Below are positions 10,560 to 21,994 of a stretch of DNA of 64,000 nt, one piece after another. The stretch lies in assembly GCF_050948215.1 (NCBI RefSeq), contig NC_135157.1, forward strand, positions 1,054,001-1,118,000. Direction: 5' to 3'. A model generated the notes under the pieces. That model searched no databases and was not told the DNA's origin. It worked only from the letters and a program-made list of their open reading frames with translations. The translations under genes were made by a program, and so were the position numbers. Each line of letters begins with the position of its first letter. The stretch's first letter is position 1. The stretch comes from Halictus rubicundus (Eukaryota; Arthropoda; Insecta; Hymenoptera; Halictidae).

Positions 10560-12430
10560 CAGGTTGCGACAAATATTTACTTCGAAAGTACGAAATGTCG
10601 CTTCCCTACAAAATGGATTCGATAACATGTTCTTTGAAATTGAACGTCACCAGCAGGCTGCGTTCCGCGAAGAGCGCTTAACAATTGAATTGTTCGCACA
10701 TTCCAAACCCCGGGTCAGTCCCATCGCTATACGTTGGCAAGGTAAGGCCAGGCGCACGCCCATCCGCTCGGCCAATCAGCGGCTGCGACGTCATCTCGTA
10801 CGATGTAACGGAGAGACTCACCCACGTGGTAAGCATCGCGCTATTTTAGTACCTCGCCACGAGAAAATCTATCGATCGCGTGCACCTCTTCTTCTCGAAC
10901 GACCATTCTAGAATTTCGCGACGGGCCAATTGCTAGTTAATTACTTATGAAAACGGTCCGGATCGCCGAAACGTTCATTTTTTTCCCTCGACACCCGTCC
11001 GAACCTCGTTTCGTAAGTCCAATGATGCTAATAAACGGGTGCATCGCGATGGCGCGCGGCAACATATGGCATGGGACCGAATACAATTCGCTGCGATTGC
11101 AGCTTGCGTACCGCTTAATTGGTCGGTTAAACGGCGAATGTGGAAACGTTCGTAACTCCGCTTGAATTTGATTGTCTTTTCCATCGAATTTTTCCACCGA
11201 CATTGCCAAGACTCGAAGTAACGTGAACGACAATTGCCCGACGTCGAAACTCCTAAACTGGATTGTTTACGCGATTAATCAAGTCGCCCACGAGATACAC
11301 GCGTATCGCTCAATGAAAACAAGGACAAACAGATGGTGTGTCGTCAGGCGTGTAGGTCAGTTAATCATCAATCTGCGAGACGCCGCGATAAATAAACAGA
11401 CTGGGGGGTTTACGGAAATACGCAGTTAAACGATTCAATTGAACAACAACCGTTATAAAAACTCAATTGCAAAACGCGTCCGGAATAGACCGAAAATCTG
11501 CTAAAGATAGAACACGCTTGGTTCGAACGAGCCTCGCGAGCACTTCGATCGCTGCATTGGAAAACCGGTACACACCTGACCAACCTTTTTCAAATGACGC
11601 GCATTCCGAAACGGTTCCGAGTACGTACCGAGTTCGAATTGCACACCGTAAGCGAACAATAACCTACGTTCCCCACTCGGTTCGCTTCATTCATGGGAAA
11701 TCTCTAGTTATCCGCGACACGGATTAATCGCGGAACAAACTAGAAAGCGAAATGGGATTACTCACGGGAGTAGAATGCAGTCATGAGCAGAGCGAGCCAG
11801 GACAGTTGTTTCTCCACGATATTTCTCATCTCTGGGGGCCTTCGTCACAAGAGTCTTCTGGTCGAACGAAAAACCCGAAACGAAAAAGTTTTACGGCACT
11901 GGAAGTCGGCTGTCGTTTGGAATGCGAACAAACGTTCGTCGATACCGACCGTTCTCCTTGAAGGGAACGTATAGTACGTGGAAAGTAACGAGAAAACGCG
12001 TCACACGCACGCTTCCTTGCACGCTCGGATAATATCGAACTCACGACAAGTCAACGTATTCTCGGCGTCACATGTAGTCCGTACTGCGCGACCGGCTGTG
12101 CACGATTGACTCATGGGAATGCGTTTTGGCGGCACGAAGCTTTAAAGGCGTGCGCCGAGTGCGCACGCGCCGATAGCATCACGCCACCGAACTCGTTTGG
12201 TGGGGCGCGCGAGACCGCTTCTTTGCTTCTTTCTCTTTCGTTGTGCATCTCCTGCTGTACGATGTATTTTCTCTATTACGCTCTGCTTCGACGAACCACG
12301 CTGGCGCCGCGTCGCTGTCATTACGGGCTTTCGTTCAAGCAACGTGTAAGATCATTAATTGAGAGTCTTCGCGGAACAACGAAAGCCGGTGCGGGACCTT
12401 GCGTTGCCGCCCAAACAGAGTTTTAATTAA
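10560..12430. other. CpG-rich island without a recognisable gene
   Basis: About 1.9 kb is markedly richer in CpG than the neighbourhood and holds many overlapping open frames on both strands, none with a recognisable domain. At 10770-10800 a CCAAT box (GGCCAATCAGCGG) and a CRE-like GACGTCAT lie close together, and at 12140-12170 there is GTGCGCCGAGTGCGCACGCG. The stretch could be a promoter or first-exon region of a long gene extending outside the identifiable sequence. Direction and transcript cannot be told from sequence alone. Confidence 0.35.
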
Positions 12431-12693
12431 GAAGGGGCTTCCCCGTTGTCGACGAACAACACTGGCTGATAATTAGCGGATTTTTACGAAATGGAGATAC
12501 GTCTGATTATCGTGCAATAGGAATCTATCCCCCTCACCTCGATCCTCATCCCCGTACTTACTGACACCAGGGCCTTCGTCGAGGTAGCATTAGCAAAACT
12601 GATAATCGAGTAACCAACGAGTTCCGACTAACCAACGGTAAATGGAATTGATTTACTGACATTGTTATGCTTTACTCGCTCTTTACGGATATA

Positions 12694-12893
12694 GGCTAAG
12701 GGACCCAATTACTGTGACTATATTAATTATATTTTTAAAGCATAGCGACTATTAAAAAGAGATATAACATTTTTTACATTAAAATCAGTTAATACATATG
12801 CTATATTTTTTAATATTCGTTGTGCTTTACAAATAAGTATAATTAATATAGGCACAGTAATTGGTACCCCCACAGTAATTGTGTCCCTTACCC
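12694..12893. mobile_element. Mariner-type MITE, copy B
   Basis: Starts GGCTAAGGGACCCAATTACT and ends with the inverted equivalent (TCCCTTACCC), flanked on both sides by TA (12692-12693 and 12894-12895). It is the same family as the copies at 9213 and 33288. At 200 bp it is almost entirely two inverted arms with an AT-rich centre. Confidence 0.9.
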
Positions 12894-12978
12894 TATTAAG
12901 GTTGGATTATTTCATTTCTGATATGTTTTTATTGTTGAATGAATACTGGGTGGTTCATGCAAATTGTTTAAGATTATA

Positions 12979-13630
12979 CACTGGGGGGCGACAGAATGAT
13001 GGTACACATTAAGATTTGCATAATTTTAATTTATTTTCACGCTGCAACTGACATCTTTCTTTCCATACAGTATTTCAGGATAGGTTTAATGACATATACA
13101 TGTGATTAAAATCCACAAGAATTTTACTTATCTGTTTAGCTTTATAACATTTTTGCCAAAATCTATCGAGGGAAAATAATAACATACGTTTATAGAAACC
13201 TAAAATATTAACAAATTCGTGAATGATATTTTGTTACGCCCTATTTGCATTTAATGACAGCAGTGGTTCTGTCACGTGAAGATTTACATATATAATTTTT
13301 TAATACTTTTTTTAGTCAATTTTTTCCCCACTTTTGAATACATTGTTTAAAATCATTTAACGGTTTCAAATTGTCTGCTATTTTTGTATACTACCCTGAC
13401 AAGATTCCTCTAACTATTTTTGATAATGTTGAGATCAGATCTTGTTGGCCAACATAAAATTTGAATTTTTATGAGGAAAAGTATTCCTTCACTACCTTTG
13501 CAGTATAAAGCGCTTTCGTGTTGGAAAGTGAATTTATAAATACTTTGTGCTATTCGTTTTTCCAGCAAATAAATTTTATGTTCATTTTCTCATAATAACC
13601 AATCGCAAAATTTCTTGCTCCTGTCTCAGA
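12979..13630 (-). pseudogene. Tc1-like transposase remnant
   Basis: The left end is TA followed by CACTGGGGGGCGACAG, related to the element at 3138. Minus-strand translation through 13330-13600 gives Tc1-family pieces, for example TAKVVKEYFSS followed by a stop, then KFKFYVGQ, equivalent to the region after the second catalytic Asp. Stops and shifts interrupt it throughout. A 325-bp MITE is inserted directly beyond its recognisable part. Confidence 0.65.
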
Positions 13631-13641
13631 TCATGATAACA

Positions 13642-13966
13642 GGGTTACCCTGACTTCACTGACATCGAATTTTGCCGTCAGTATCTACTCATCGACACCT
13701 TGAGATCACTGACAATACTTTTTTGTTTTGATTAATAAAGTTTTTTCGTATTTTCAAAAACAGGTATAAGGCTAGAACGAGTACAGTTCATTGTACAAGG
13801 TAGAAGTCGACCATCCGACGTGAATGTTGACATTGTGAGTGAAACTCGGTGTCGATGAAAACATGGTCGGTGATCTCAAGGTGTCGATGAGCAAATGCTG
13901 TCGGTGAAATTTGGTATCGATGAAATCGTGTCAGTGAAATGATTGTCGGTGAGGTCAGGGTAACCC
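13642..13966. mobile_element. MITE with 9-bp target duplication and iterated subterminal motif
   Basis: The inverted ends are GGGTTACCCTGACYTCACYGACA. Flanks ATGATAACA (13633-13641) and GTGATAATA (13967-13975) agree at seven of nine positions, the two differences being transitions. Inside, a motif of the form TCATCGACACC or CACCGACA is repeated many times in opposite orientation in the two halves, including CTCATCGACACCTTGAGATC in both arms. A 9-bp duplication and GG-starting ends fit Mutator- or Merlin-type elements. The superfamily is not settled. Confidence 0.75.
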
Positions 13967-13975
13967 GTGATAATA

Positions 13976-15123
13976 ATAATTGAGACTATCAGGTTCATCT
14001 AATAAGTTATTACTTTATACATACATTACCGTGTAATACTATTAAGAATTTTATTATAAACAGGTGTTGAATATTCAATCAAGTTGCGTATTGTGGAAAT
14101 TTGTAAATAAATGACATGTGTTATATTTGTAACTACACATTATTGTTTAACTTAATAATTAATTAGTTTATTACCATATATTTAGTATTATTATTAATAT
14201 CATTACCTCGTATAAATCGACATTTTCATGTAAATTGCAAGCTATAGAAGAAATTAAATATGTAATATTCCAAACGGTTTGTCAGAACGATAATTCTTCG
14301 TTCGTCTTTATTTTGGTAAAATAAAATTGGTGAAATGAAAACTCATAGTAGATTTATTTAATGCAACACGTATTTGCAGCTGTGAAAAATAAACATGCGT
14401 GTAAGTTTAGAACAGTTTCAACATTTTTTCAGGATTATCTTGGTTATTCCAAAAATATAGTTACTGATTTTTTAATTTTTGTTACTGAATAGTCTCTGAC
14501 TGAGATTATAAAAAAATTGTTTCTAATTTCCCTACCTGGATAAAAGAACAAAGTAACAAAGACCTAATTATTACACTGTACGCAGTTCATGAATATTCCT
14601 GCGTCATTGAATAGTTAGAACACTTATCACATATAGGTTTTAAGTATTTATTGCTTTGATGAATTCGAACAAACGTGACGTTTGTAGACGTAAACTACAT
14701 ATGTATGTAAAGTGTATTCACAATTTTTCATAATATGCAAGATAGTTGAAAGTTCGCCCCGGAGCACACTGATATATGTACACTATACAGTGTTGAATAA
14801 GTCGGGTATCAGTGACGCTTAGAGAGTTTTTTACGCTAGGTTTACCGAACGGATCAGAATAAACCACTTGGCATTTTTTATTTCACTACTAATTTACTCA
14901 TTTGTGCACACAATGCAACGAAAACGACATCGAATATCACTAAATGTACTCTTGCAATTATGGCGAGGAATAGAAAATTTGTCACTTTAACTGTCGATGC
15001 TTCGAGTGTTAAGTGTATGTAAATTTATTCTGTTGTATGCATTTTCCATTTGTTTTTTCTCTTTGTATATTTATTCAATTCACTTAAAAACAAAATGTTT
15101 ATGACCAGTGCCGCAAATGAACC
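13976..15123. other. AT-rich intergenic DNA
   Basis: No exon recognised. At about 14834 GCTAGGTTTACCG resembles one terminus of the TTAA-flanked MITE at 17695, but no partner end was found. Confidence 0.3.
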
Positions 15124-15131
15124 AATTACAT

Positions 15132-15378
15132 CGGGCCTGTCCGCGGCCCGCAGGTCACATTTGGCCTGTTCTCCCACTTCTTCATTCCGCTAATTGTAAG
15201 GTGGGAAGTAACGTCCCCCACTATTTGACACGGTCGTATCGCCAGAAGCATTTGTTTCTATCGCGGACCGATTCCTATCGTAAATATATTATAACATAAG
15301 AAGGAGCCTATGGAGGAACGAGCAGAATGATAGTGGGCACCGTGTGGCCCGCGGCGAAAAAGAAATTGGACAGGCCTG
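15132..15378. mobile_element. hAT MITE (GGCCTGTCC family), copy 1
   Basis: Perfect 8-bp flanking duplication AATTACAT (15124-15131 and 15379-15386). The ends CGGGCCTGTCC and CAGGCCTGTCC (other strand) are followed in both arms by CGCGGCCCGC-type GC-rich motifs. It is non-coding, 247 bp. A second copy at 45636 carries a solo LTR and helps define the intact element. Confidence 0.9.
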
Positions 15379-15386
15379 AATTACAT

Positions 15387-17690
15387 AGTTGGCAGACACA
15401 AGAACGGAAAATGTACACGGAAATCTACCGAAGCAATACGATTTTCAAAAGACATAAAGACTATTTGCAAAGAAAAAAGTTACTTCAAATGACCTCAACA
15501 ATCAACCGTTAAAAAAATACAACATTTTTAGTACACCCTGTATTAGAAATAGGGATATCTAATGGTGACGCGATAAGAGGATTTTCTATGAAAGTAGATT
15601 ACGCTTCGCATGAACATGCTCCACAGACTAACACAGGCACACGTGGTAGTTCGTAGAGGCTGGAAAAAATTAACTTTTATTTTTTATCAGCACGCACCAC
15701 TGTCACTTACACAAAAAGGTTAAGTACAGAAATTAAGCTACTCAACGAAATTATGAGGTCACTTTTTAACCGAAGAATTGTCGACCTTCGAATTGCTGTA
15801 AGTTCGTGGGAAAAATCAAATGATAGCTAAAGTACCTGAGCCCAATTTAGATGGTAAGTCCTCTACTTTCCCATCCCTGAATTGAATTTTTTCGCTGATC
15901 CATTCATATTGAAAACAGAGTTTAAAAAAGCTGACGTTGTCTTTTTAAACTATTTCACTGTAAACGACTCTAGTGAATTTAAAAAATAGTTTCCACGATT
16001 TGATTTGGGATAGCTTTGTAGAGGGAACTCGAACTTTTTTATCGAAAAAATTGATGTTCAATTTTTTTAGCGCCGCGCCGTGTTATTGCATCTTGGAGGT
16101 AAAGTGCAGTACACAGTACAAGTTTTTAGAAATTAAATCAACTTTATGTGTGTTTTTAAAATATGACATGATCCTCGAAAAAATTGAATTGTGAAATGTG
16201 ATAGCAAAAGCTTTAAATTTTAAAATGAGCTTAAGATAAATTTTATAATAGTGTATTTAGCATAGATAAGCAAAGCATGATAAGAAAAAATGAATGAGTT
16301 CCTTCAACAATAAGCGCATTAAAATAAAGATATCAAGTCATATCATAGAATTCGTAACACGTATGAGTTTGTGTGTGTGTGTTTTTTTTAATACAGACTG
16401 TACAACACTCTTAGTTGGTACCATTACTTTGGTTAGAAAGGTAGAACGAGATTGAAGATAACTGCATTTGTAGAACAAGGTTGACGTGACATCTCCACCG
16501 ACGTAATTACGGTAACGAAATTGAAAGAACCCACATATTTCGTTTACCGTTGTCACAACGCTGTGCTTTTCCCTGCGAGTATTGTAGCAAAGTAAAATTT
16601 TTAAGAATATTTATTCTTCTTCTTACGTGCCATATTTAAAAAAAAATTAAATTTTATTATGTAATCGTATTCTACCAATATATTCTTCGACATAATTATC
16701 ATTACAATCCTTTACCTTAAATTATGAAATAATCATAGATATGACTAATGTCTGCTTCACTTGAGCGTAGAAAAGCACAATCTTACAATTATTAATAATT
16801 TGTGTAGTATGCAAAATTTGAAGATACATGCGCAAATGTGTATCAGGTATAAAATTACAAAGTGATGAAGTATGTAGTGTATTTCATTTTTTGCTGACCA
16901 TCGAGAATATGTACTTTCTGTTTTATTATACATCACGCGCACGCTTCTGAATAAATATAGCAACACCTATAGACAGACAATGATTTTGCCGGAGCGTTTG
17001 TGATCCTATCAGTTTTCAGTGCTCTGTGTTTTTCTAATTTGTTTATGTTAAGCTGGTGACCGAGGCGGAGCTCCGTTACGAGAGTTCCGTCTACAGGGAA
17101 CGGAATAACAGGAAATAATTCGAGCAAATAATCGTAGTAACTTATCTGACAGATTAAATTCTACTTTCGGAACGTCAAACGTGACTCCATTGATTAGCAT
17201 TACACAATTCGCAAAAATAATATTTTGCTATGGCTCGTAAACACCGTATAGAGTTACATTTGTGGAAGAGTATCTTTCAAAGAAACATACCGCTCTATTT
17301 TCATAATTAATTACGAAGGATGTTCTATGTACGTTTAGAATTCAGATTAATTTATTAAACAACATACGAAGATATAACGTAGCTACGTGCTCGAGCGCTC
17401 GGAATTCAAGGTTATGCTCGCATGTGCTCCCTACATCTGTAAAAATTTGAACGAACTAAATAATAATGAAGAGCACTCAGAAAACGACTAGGTTTTCGCA
17501 TCGGGGGGCTGCCGCGACAAAATATGTTGGATCAACGTAACAACGAAACTCATAAAGTTTTACGGTCCGACGCGACTTCTGCCGCATTCGTGAAAAATGG
17601 CGTGTATCATGCATATGAAGTTCAAAAGCTAGGACGAATTAAATTTTTAAAGATTTTGGAAAGTCATGATGGACAAGATAATTTTCTTGT
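15387..17690. other. Intergenic DNA, no gene recognised
   Basis: About 2.3 kb with short random frames only. At about 15533 ACACCCTGTATTA resembles a single mariner terminus. A (GT)n run lies near 16369-16381. No splice-flanked exon was recognised. Confidence 0.35.
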
Positions 17691-17694
17691 TTAA

Positions 17695-17905
17695 CGCTAA
17701 ACCTACCGCTGCCAGTCAGATGGCTGATTTCATATTTTTAATTTCACAATAAGTTATAAAGATGCTTCCATGGAAAATGACTCAATACATTTCTTAATTC
17801 AAGCACATAATGCAATAAAGATCGCACAAAATTTAAATAAATACAGGCTTCTTATTTTTATAAGGTAATAGGTAAAACATTTTGGTTGGCTTGGTGGGTT
17901 TAGTG
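17695..17905. mobile_element. TTAA-type MITE
   Basis: TTAA (17691-17694) precedes CGCTAAACCTACC. The other end, read from the opposite strand, is CACTAAACCCACC (11 of 13 identical), followed by TTAC in place of TTAA. The arrangement fits a piggyBac-like non-autonomous copy with a mutated right duplication. Confidence 0.6.
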
Positions 17906-17909
17906 TTAC

Positions 17910-18943
17910 AGACTTATAGGATACCTAAGCTTAGATTTTAGTAGAAACACACGAGGTATGTATGTTTATTTTTGTAATACATTACTTCTTTCGAAAGAAG
18001 ACCAAATTACGCAAGAATGTTGTGCTCATTAATTCAGCCGCGAAGATTGATTAGTGCCCGTGTTTACAATAACACTGTGATGCGTAGTATAATACCTATC
18101 ATAGGAAGCTGTACTCCACAACTTGTGTATAATACGTATTTAATATGAAATTCTATAGTAATGTGGGGACGTACGATTCCATGAATTTTCCATTAAGTGA
18201 GAAACAACGTGATATATCTCAAGTGTGACGTCTTGTATTAGTTAATCTCTCATCAAACTTCTAATCCTCGCGGTAGGAAATCTGGCCACGTAATGTGAAT
18301 GAACCAGCGAACACCTACTTAGGTATCCCCTCTTCCTCGCATCAGCTCGGTGACTGGTTATCATTTACGTAAATGATCGTACGACTCTGACGTGGCACGT
18401 TTGCTGCTCACCCAGACCTCACCTGACACATTCAACGAAAAGAACTTTATTTGTGGTATAACGTCACTGATATTTGCATTGAAAAGAGGTGACCGCGAAC
18501 AGCACCACCGGTGATATAGCATGTTTCTTATCATTAAAATATAGCACGTTCGGGATTTGTAATTAAGATTGATTATAGTTTCATCCAGTTAATAGTTCGG
18601 TAAAATCAATAGTTCCTCTATCGATTTACTGTGTTATTCTTTATTGTCTCATAGTATTTGCAATGCCGATACATAACACAAAAGGAACAAAATAAATGCC
18701 CGTGTTAGCTCCTGCATCTTGCAATGAATGTAGTTTAATCGTTATTACAAGAGACGAAAACGTTGGATTGTTTGTCACACAGCCTTCTGTGTTTGACAGG
18801 GGAATCTATTGAAGTGCCAATCACCAAATCGGATGAACTTTTGCAACAGTGTAGCTTTCACAAAAGTAGCCTAGGAAACTATTTTGACAGCGTGTCACAA
18901 ATGTAACGAAAGTCCCATGACTGCGAAAAGCCAACTTTTCTTC
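17910..18943. other. Intergenic DNA, nothing recognised
   Basis: No gene or element boundary recognised. Confidence 0.3.
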
Positions 18944-18951
18944 GTTTAAAA

Positions 18952-19233
18952 CAAAGCTATTCAGCATCTGTCCGTACGGGCAGCGATTTTCATGCCCTGG
19001 GCATACACAGAACGGCGGGCACAAAGCCACGCCTCTGCGGACTAGGTTGTATGTATTTGCCACACGCATTGTCACAGCTACGTGGTTAGCTACGACTCTG
19101 TGCTTCCCCAACCCCGGTAAGTCACTTGCCCGTAGTTGTGCCCGCGGGCATCGGCGGGCGTCCTTGCCCGTAGTTGTGCCCGCGGGCATCGGCGGGCGTC
19201 CTTGCCCGTTAATAGGCATGTTGAGCAGCTCTG
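18952..19233. mobile_element. GC-rich hAT-like MITE, copy 2
   Basis: Ends CAAAGCTATTCAGC and CAGAGCTGCTCAACATGCC (other strand). Flanks GTTTAAAA (18944-18951) and GTTTAGAA (19234-19241) form an 8-bp duplication with one transition. It is the longest of the three copies because a 38-bp unit is duplicated near the right end. A 142-codon minus-strand frame that runs across it is a composition artefact. Confidence 0.85.
19128..19203. repeat. 38-bp tandem duplication inside hAT-like MITE copy 2
   Basis: Two adjacent identical units each contain CTTGCCCGTAGTTGTGCCCG and GGCATCGGCGGGCGTC. Copies 1 and 3 have a single unit, so the duplication is private to this insertion. Confidence 0.85.
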
Positions 19234-19241
19234 GTTTAGAA

Positions 19242-20002
19242 GTATCCATGTCACATTGAACAATAAATCGATATTTATTGGAACTGGAATAATGTGATTA
19301 GAAAATTTATTCTTCCTGAAATTCTGAGTCCATAAGGTTTAAATGAGACAGAACAATGCTCAGCCTATTCCTCAATTCGAATGTACAGCTTCATGTCGTC
19401 ACATACAAAATTTAGAAAATAGCGTATTAATAATAACAACGCTTAACATGGCCGACTGCTGGAACAATAGCCATATTGTACATCTTGCAATTCGCGACAA
19501 AAAATAAATGTAAAGCGCAGCATGGAAACGAATGTTTGCCAATGACACGAGAATTCGCATAATGGCAAACGAACTGTAAAACCCGCTAAAGCAAGTGGCT
19601 ATCTAGACCAAGTGTTTTCAGACTTTTTGCTCCCATTTTCTCCAACTACCCTTTTCTGCGTTATTATCGACGCACGCCCTTGGACCGTCGTGTCGCCTTC
19701 TTGCTGGCGACGTCGCGTCGCGGCGCCCGGCGTCTCTTGTGCTTTTTATTCCGGCTATTCCATCTTATATATTCCCCCGGAATGATGAGCAAAAACTTCT
19801 CATTTCAAGGACGTTGTGTGACATTCAAACCTATTTTTAAATTCTGTACGGTTTCTAAGTACAAATGAACGCACTGTGAATATACAACCCCGCTCAAAAG
19901 TTTGTGGATCCGTTGTTACATCGTGCAAAATTGTCTCAAGTAAATATGAATGATAGTTTTGTAGAAGTGTCAAGCGTTAGAAAGAGACCAAGTTCATTCT
20001 TG
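19242..20002. other. Intergenic DNA
   Basis: No gene recognised. A short CpG-rich patch at 19665-19740 is included in a 62-codon open frame without motifs. Confidence 0.3.
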
Positions 20003-20004
20003 TA

Positions 20005-21016
20005 GGGTAATTCCGGGAGAGATGCACCACATTTTGTTTTCTGTTTATAAAAATTTTATTGAAAATAATTGAAGGAATAGGCAGGCATAGTTTAATTATT
20101 TATTTAAATCTCTTTAATAATATATTACGTTAAATGAGTATAACTTTTATTTTAATATATTAATATGCTGTTTAAAAAGGTTTGAAAAAGCGCATCTCTC
20201 CCTAGGGCCTGGGGTTAGATGCATTCCTGATTGGGGATAGAAGCACTCCTTTCGTTTATACCTTCTTCTCCCTACTTGTATTCTTTTTTTTCTGTACCAG
20301 ATATTACATAAAGGTGTATACATAGTACATGTTTCATGTAGCCATTTGACGCATTCTAAACAAGAAACAATCTACTCTCGGTGTGGTTGAATAATAATCT
20401 TCTAAACATTCAATACAATGATTATTAGAATCTACTAGGCAGTCGTTTTTGTCAAAAATGAAGCATATCCTTTTTAATTACCCCATTACGGATCAATAAA
20501 TATAAAATAATTAATGTTAATTAATTGAAGTGTAAGATATTAACAAATTGTGTGGCAAAGAACAACTCTTAGTTTTAATTTATCGCTTTTTAATTAATTA
20601 AAAAAGGGATGCTTAATTTTTTATAAAAACGACTGCCTAATACACTTACATACATTAATGGTGTTCCGTCCCTAAAAAGGAAGAGATTCACCTATACAAA
20701 AACAAGAACCAGTACAAAATATTTTGTCAAAACGCGATGAAAAATCGTAAAAGAGACACCATTGTCACCATAAGAAGGTAATAACATTTCTACTGACCAC
20801 TTACAAAAATATTTCATCGGACGTTTGGAGCACTACGAAGTTTTTATACTTCTGTTGCACGTAAATAATATAATACACGTGTTCTTCGTTTTGTGATTAG
20901 TTACAAATGTTAAAATGTTATAAATGATAACAGAAAACCAGTTGATAATCGTCCAGTATTGTCACAACAAAAACTGGTGCATCTTACCCTGTGATGCGTC
21001 TCTCCCGGAATTACCC
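20005..21016. mobile_element. 1-kb non-autonomous element with TA duplication
   Basis: The ends GGGTAATTCCGGGAGAGA and its inverse TCTCTCCCGGAATTACCC are flanked by TA (20003-20004 and 21017-21018). The next bases, ATGCACCA against TGRTGCG-type, remain related. No transposase frame is present, and the interior is AT-rich with an extra GCATCTCTCCC motif at about 20190. TA targeting suggests the Tc1/mariner superfamily. Confidence 0.85.
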
Positions 21017-21018
21017 TA

Positions 21019-21789
21019 CTACTTTTGTAACGGAATTATCACAGTTTAAATATCGACAATTTTCCACAAATCGAAAATTTAGTGTTCAAATAATTTTTGG
21101 GATCCACTGCATATCGGGACGTTATCATTCATGACTTCGCAACATTCTGCACACCCCTCCGAGGCTTGTCAGCTGTTGTTGATGATCGTGCGCTGTTTGT
21201 ATATTATGCTCGTGTTGCCTAACAATATCAAGCGCGCACATTGCGAGAAGAACTTTTGGGACAACCTAATACACGGTCTTAATTAATTTACGCCCTAAGA
21301 ATTCATTGGGGGATGTTCACGAGTATGAACGAGCACTCAGAGAGGGCGGTTTCGTCCTTCGAAATACCGATCGAGAGGTTGTACCAGCGTTTGGAGGACA
21401 TCGAAATATTTGTAATATCACACAACATTACTAGATAATCAATAGACACTGTCCGACATTTTACAAACTGCTATAGACGGGGTATCTCCAAACCGGTGGT
21501 ATAACCTGAAAAATTTATACGAAAAAATATACGTCGAATATTTGCGATCAAATACTTTATAACTCTTTTTGTATTAGAAAAAAATTGAAGTTTTTCTCGG
21601 GCATGCCTGGTATTAAAAACTGGGCTGCAGAAACGTATTTTTTGTGAATGCAAATATACATGCAACAGACAACTTTCAATTATGAATTTATTGAAAAGTG
21701 AAATACCGTCGGAATTATGTCAGCTTAAATTTTACATTTAATTTTCTGTACATATTCACGCCTACTCAAATTCTTCGAATTTTTCGATG
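21019..21789. other. Intergenic DNA
   Basis: No gene recognised. At about 21252 TTTTGGGACAACCTAAT resembles a lone mariner terminus. Confidence 0.3.
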
Positions 21790-21791
21790 TA

Positions 21792-21992
21792 CAGGGTGAG
21801 TTAATAAGAACCAACATTTAAAACAATTCGTAACCTGTTGATCTTGATATCTCAGAAAATATGAGATCTAAAAAATTCTAATTGCAACTAATTCTAGTTG
21901 CTCTTCTATCGAAATGCAACATAATTCGCTTAATATATTTTTAACACAGCCAACAAGTTGTTTTAGATTTTAGTTCTTATTGATTTACCCTG
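21792..21992. mobile_element. Mariner-type MITE (CAGGGTG ends)
   Basis: CAGGGTGAGTTAATAAGAAC at the left and GTTCTTATTGATTTACCCTG at the right are inverted and flanked by TA (21790-21791 and 21993-21994). It is 201 bp and non-coding. Confidence 0.85.
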
Positions 21993-21994
21993 TA

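Noticed and set aside
18821..19249. 142-codon minus-strand open frame
   Set aside because: Most of it lies within the GC-rich hAT-like MITE, including its target duplication and private tandem unit, so it is not a host gene.
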